Assembly: GCA_029721515.1 (NCBI GenBank)
Contig: CM056570.1
Location: forward strand, 1,868,533-1,932,532
Length of the DNA stretch: 64,000 nucleotides
Source of the DNA: Synanceia verrucosa
Taxonomy: Eukaryota; Chordata; Actinopteri; Perciformes; Synanceiidae
Direction of reading: 5' to 3'
Made by a program: the position numbers and the translations under genes. The notes under the pieces are model-generated. The model made no database searches and was not told the origin of the DNA. It saw nothing but the letters and a program-made list of their open reading frames with translations. Shown here piece after piece: positions 60,857 through 64,000 of the stretch (position 1 is its first letter; each line of letters begins with the position of its first letter).

Positions 60857-60869
60857 ATATTCTTCAATA

Positions 60870-61112
60870 TCCACACGTCCTGGAAAACCTGGAACACCTA
60901 GAAAATGATTCACCAATTTTCCAGTCATGGAAAAAATAAGGAAAATGAAGTTATCCTGGAAAATGTATCGTCCCCATGCCTTGTGAGCGAACGCAAACGG
61001 GTTAAAAGTTATTTTTGGCGTTAGGAATTTTCCAGGATAACTTATGATAACCATATGTTTTCCATGACTGGAAAATCCGTCAATCATTTTCCAGGTTTTC
61101 CAGGTCAGTGAG
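60870..61112. mobile_element. Palindromic MITE family B, copy 3
   Basis: Same inverted ends (ACGTCCTGGAAAACCTGG and GGTTTTCCAGGTCAGTG). It directly follows the large fold-back sequence at 60350-60856. Confidence 0.75.
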
Positions 61113-61114
61113 GA

Positions 61115-62155
61115 CGGTGGATGAATAGTTCAACACATTTAGGTAAAGACATGTGACTATCCAGATCCAGACTCGTCTCCTGGTTGACAGTCCTGGTCTC
61201 CTCATGTTTGTTGGTCTTTCTCTCTTTATATTCTGCATCATTAGCTGTTAGCTTAGCATTAATACCAGGATGTGTTCATGCTGTAGTCACTTCAGGAAAC
61301 AGGGAGGACGAATGAGACGAGGAGATCAAGGAAAGCGTTCTTATTGGATGTTAAATTCCTTCACCTTGTCATGCAAACCATAGCTGTATGTCCAAAGTGA
61401 TGTTAGGTCCAGTCCTCATTGGACTTGGACTAGATCTGACTCTGGACCTGAGGAAACGGTGACTGCAGCAGATTGTGTTCGAGAACATCTCTTCTTCTGC
61501 TGCTTGCTTTGCTCTCCTCATATCCACAAAGGGAATGTCAGCATGTCTTTGATCTCTGAATAACAGCGTGGGAGGATGATACTGCGCCTTCCTTTGCAGC
61601 CACTGGTGGACTCAATGGACTCTCTAAATCCTCCTAAATTCACCTAAAATCGCCTTTCCTTTTAATGAGCTGCACTGTCTGGGATCCTCTGGGGGAAGCT
61701 GCTCGTTGCCATGAGAAACCTCAGGTTGACCCCAGACTGACCTGAGGGAGAGGTCACAGACAATATGGAGGCGTAGATGTGGCCGAGTCCAGAATCAATA
61801 AGCTTGAAATTGCCTTACACAGTGGCCTGAAGCTCCAGGTGAAGATCATTTAACTCCTGCTTCATGCATCTATCAAGCACTCTCATCTCTCCCTCTCTCT
61901 CTATATATATATACAGTAAATGTGTTTTAGCCTCACAGCTCTGAGCTGCTCATTATTCCTGCTTTCTCTCCTCTATCACCCTGATTTACACCATTTATTC
62001 ATATTCTGTTGCTAAGCAGTTTGCCATCATCTTTTTAACAAGGTCTGCTGTTAAGTTCATCCCTGACTGAGTTTTTGTTCAAGTTAAACTGCAGAATGAA
62101 ATGTTGTGCTCAACCTTTCATAAATGATAAATCAGCTGTGCAGCAGACAGACACC
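61115..62155. other. Intergenic stretch, nothing recognised
   Basis: Unique-looking; a short TA run at 61901-61913 only. Confidence 0.4.
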
Positions 62156-62159
62156 AGCC

Positions 62160-62345
62160 AGTCAAATCAAGTCAAAGTTTATTTCTAAAGCACTTTTTTA
62201 ACAACCTTGGTTGACCAATGTGCTGTACAGCGGACAAAATAATCATACATACGCTTAAAAATAAAAACAGTAATGGAATAAAATAAACACAATATCAAAA
62301 ACAAAAACAATACTTTTTTAAAAAAATATATACAAAATGAAAACA
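62160..62345 (-). mobile_element. Fish non-LTR retrotransposon or SINE tail fragment
   Basis: GTCAAAGTTTATTTCTAAAG with CACTTTTTTAACAACC and TTGACCAATGTGCTGTACAG resembles a very common fish repeat end. An A-rich stretch follows. Confidence 0.55.
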
Positions 62346-62539
62346 ATAAAAAGAAAAGTGTTGTTCAGTATTGCAGACACCATAAATATGTTAAGTAATA
62401 CCATATTCATTCTTCAGATGCACCCATCAATCCTTATTTTTGAGTCCCTGGCACAAAAATAATATGATCCTTGAGAACTCTTTTATTTTAATTTGATCAG
62501 TGTTAATAATTTAAAGCATTCATTTGGTAGGTCTTTATA

Positions 62540-62785
62540 GAATCAAATAGAAAGCTCTTTATTGCCATCGTACAGTTAATCGTAGAGCTTCTCTCTCTTT
62601 ATTCAACAAGGAAACAAGTCTAAAAATGAAAAATAAGTATGAAAATATGTATATAAATCTTAAAACATAAATGCAAAATAAGCATATTCAAATATGAATA
62701 TGAGTATGGATTTACAACAGGGATAAATACTGGGAATGTAAACAGGAAATGTAAAAAAATGGATAAATAAATTGAATTATTTTGC
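62540..62785 (-). mobile_element. Retrotransposon 3' tail, reverse copy of the AT-rich cassette
   Basis: It starts GAATCAAATAGAAAGCTCTT with TATTGCCATCGTACAG, the reverse of a retroelement end. AAGTCTAAAAATGAAAAATA and ATAAATCTTAAAACATAAAT are reverse-complement versions of the same AT-rich units. Confidence 0.55.
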
Positions 62786-62904
62786 ACATACATAGACATG
62801 CATATATTGTTAAATCACATCAGACTAAATTCAACCATCATTGTTATTTTAATTTACATGGTTTCTTTTCCTGCTTGTGTAAAAAAGGCCTGTCATGTGA
62901 CCTT

Positions 62905-63060
62905 CACTGCTTCATGTCGCGATACTTGAGTCACGATATGATACATTATTGCTATATTGTGATATTGTAAAATATTGTGATATTCATAGAACACTGAGAA
63001 ATTTAACATGCAGCTTAGTTGTATATACAGTATTTACATATATGTGTATTTATTTATCAC
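62905..63060 (-). repeat. AT-rich dispersed repeat D, copy 3 (fragment)
   Basis: Reverse orientation: CGCGATACTTGAGTCACGAT at 62919 matches the right end of the 37.7-kb copy in reverse complement, followed by the ATATTGTGATATT segment and CATGCAGCTTA. Confidence 0.55.
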
Positions 63061-63378
63061 TTCACTGTGTCAGACATGCACAAACTCTTTTGGGCAGTTT
63101 TTAAATGAACCATTGATTAAATATTCAATTTGATCAGATTAGTATGGATCTTTTTGTTGTTGTTTTCGTCACATCAGTTTTGACTGCACATCACATCATG
63201 CCTGTAATTCTTGCTGAAGTAATCAAGGTAACATGGGTTGTTATTTACACAAAACCTGTCAGCAACAAGCCATAAAGGGACCAACCCAGATATATAATGT
63301 ATGCCTCCACCTCAGTCAGAAACATTATACTGGGCCCAGGGGAAATATTCAGGAGGAAATGCTGTAGTTACAGTCTTT

Positions 63379-63402
63379 GTGTGTGTGTGTGTGTGTGTGT
63401 GT
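63379..63402. repeat. GT microsatellite with nearby GTGG repeats
   Basis: About 12 GT units, then a G-rich GGGTGGGTGGGTGG stretch at 63445-63462. Confidence 0.9.
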
Positions 63403-63527
63403 TGTGGGGGTGGTTCCTCTGGTGTATGACTAATGACTTTATGTGTGGGTGGGTGGGTGGGGGGTTTGTGTGCATGTGTGCGCCTTAGACAAACTGAGAT
63501 TTCCCTTATTTGCTCAGACTTACTTAC

Positions 63528-63600
63528 CAGGAGACGGATGAGCTCTTGCATGTGAAGGCACACCTGATCGAGCTTTAGATTACCTGTTAAACGAGTCGAC
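63528..63600 (-). CDS. Possible exon fragment of an unidentified gene
   Basis: On the minus strand an open stretch encodes LDQVCLHMQELIRLL and then meets a strong GTAAGTAAG donor at 63527. The 5' boundary is unclear: a weak TTTAACAG acceptor lies near 63582, or the frame may extend through CpG-richer sequence up to about 63713. The amphipathic peptide looks protein-like, but I cannot assign a family. Simple repeats lie directly downstream. Confidence 0.25.
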
Positions 63601-64000
63601 TCATCCGTGTCGGCAGGTGAGGAGACGCAGGAGTGGCTTTGTCTGCATCCGTTAACCTGTGAGCGTACATACCGCAGCCCGCGACCCCACATCCATCCCT
63701 CCGAGTGGCGCACAATACATTAAGATCCGTCAACGTCAAATATGTAATTTCAGCAGCGGTCAAAGTAAATTGCCCGGCCTCCGACGGCACTTTTTTAATG
63801 ATTTACAGCTCATGGTGGAGCAGAAAACAGGCTCATATATGCCAGAGAGTGGGACGCTCTCTCACACAGATCGATTCCCATGAAAAATGTGACACGTACA
63901 GTATGTACGCAGTAAACGTGTTAAATATGGATGTGAGCGGGTTATATATTTGCCTATAAAAGCCCACACAGTGGTCGACGCTGTGATTTAATGCAACAGT

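Overview
The window looks like teleost fish nuclear DNA, probably from a spiny-rayed fish. The reasons are AT-rich non-coding sequence, many CA and TA microsatellites, a fish-type Tc1 transposon, hAT-like and palindromic MITE families, retrotransposon 3' tails of fish type, and one vertebrate gene with small exons in long introns. There are no bacterial-style genes, operons or CRISPR arrays. Almost all long open frames are chance, simple-repeat or transposon frames.

The one gene I can assemble completely is a cornichon-family AMPA-receptor auxiliary protein on the minus strand, closest to CNIH3. Its six coding exons are at 46253-46330, 34565-34633, 28638-28685, 14478-14590, 10785-10928 and 2856-2883. 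All junctions have GT/AG sites and compatible phases, and they join into 159 codons plus stop; mammalian CNIH3 has 160. A CpG-rich region at about 46400-46870 is the likely promoter. Exon 3 encodes the 16-residue segment that separates CNIH2/3 from CNIH1.

Layout from left to right: 1-2280 is sequence beyond the gene's 3' end with a palindromic repeat. A CpG-rich block at 2290-2600 contains a candidate plus-strand first exon with a mitochondrial-type presequence, which I could not identify. The cnih3-like introns fill 2884-46252. They carry eight or more repeat families, a 32-bp minisatellite (20698-21345), a very regular 30-bp minisatellite (42441-43460), a hAT BED-finger fragment (13640-13960), and a near-perfect hairpin just upstream of exon 3 (28772-28956). 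Upstream of the gene (46880-64000) is intergenic or unassigned DNA with a Tc1 element (49620-51230) inside a TA repeat, a 500-bp fold-back sequence (60350-60856), more MITE copies and a possible exon at the right edge (63528-63600).

I see no previously undescribed multi-gene system. The observations most worth following are the intronic hairpin beside an in-frame, skippable, functionally distinctive exon; the plus-strand CpG exon opposite the gene's 3' end; the open-frame 30-bp minisatellite with a 60-bp higher-order pattern; and an eight-copy MITE family carrying a CRE-like palindrome.
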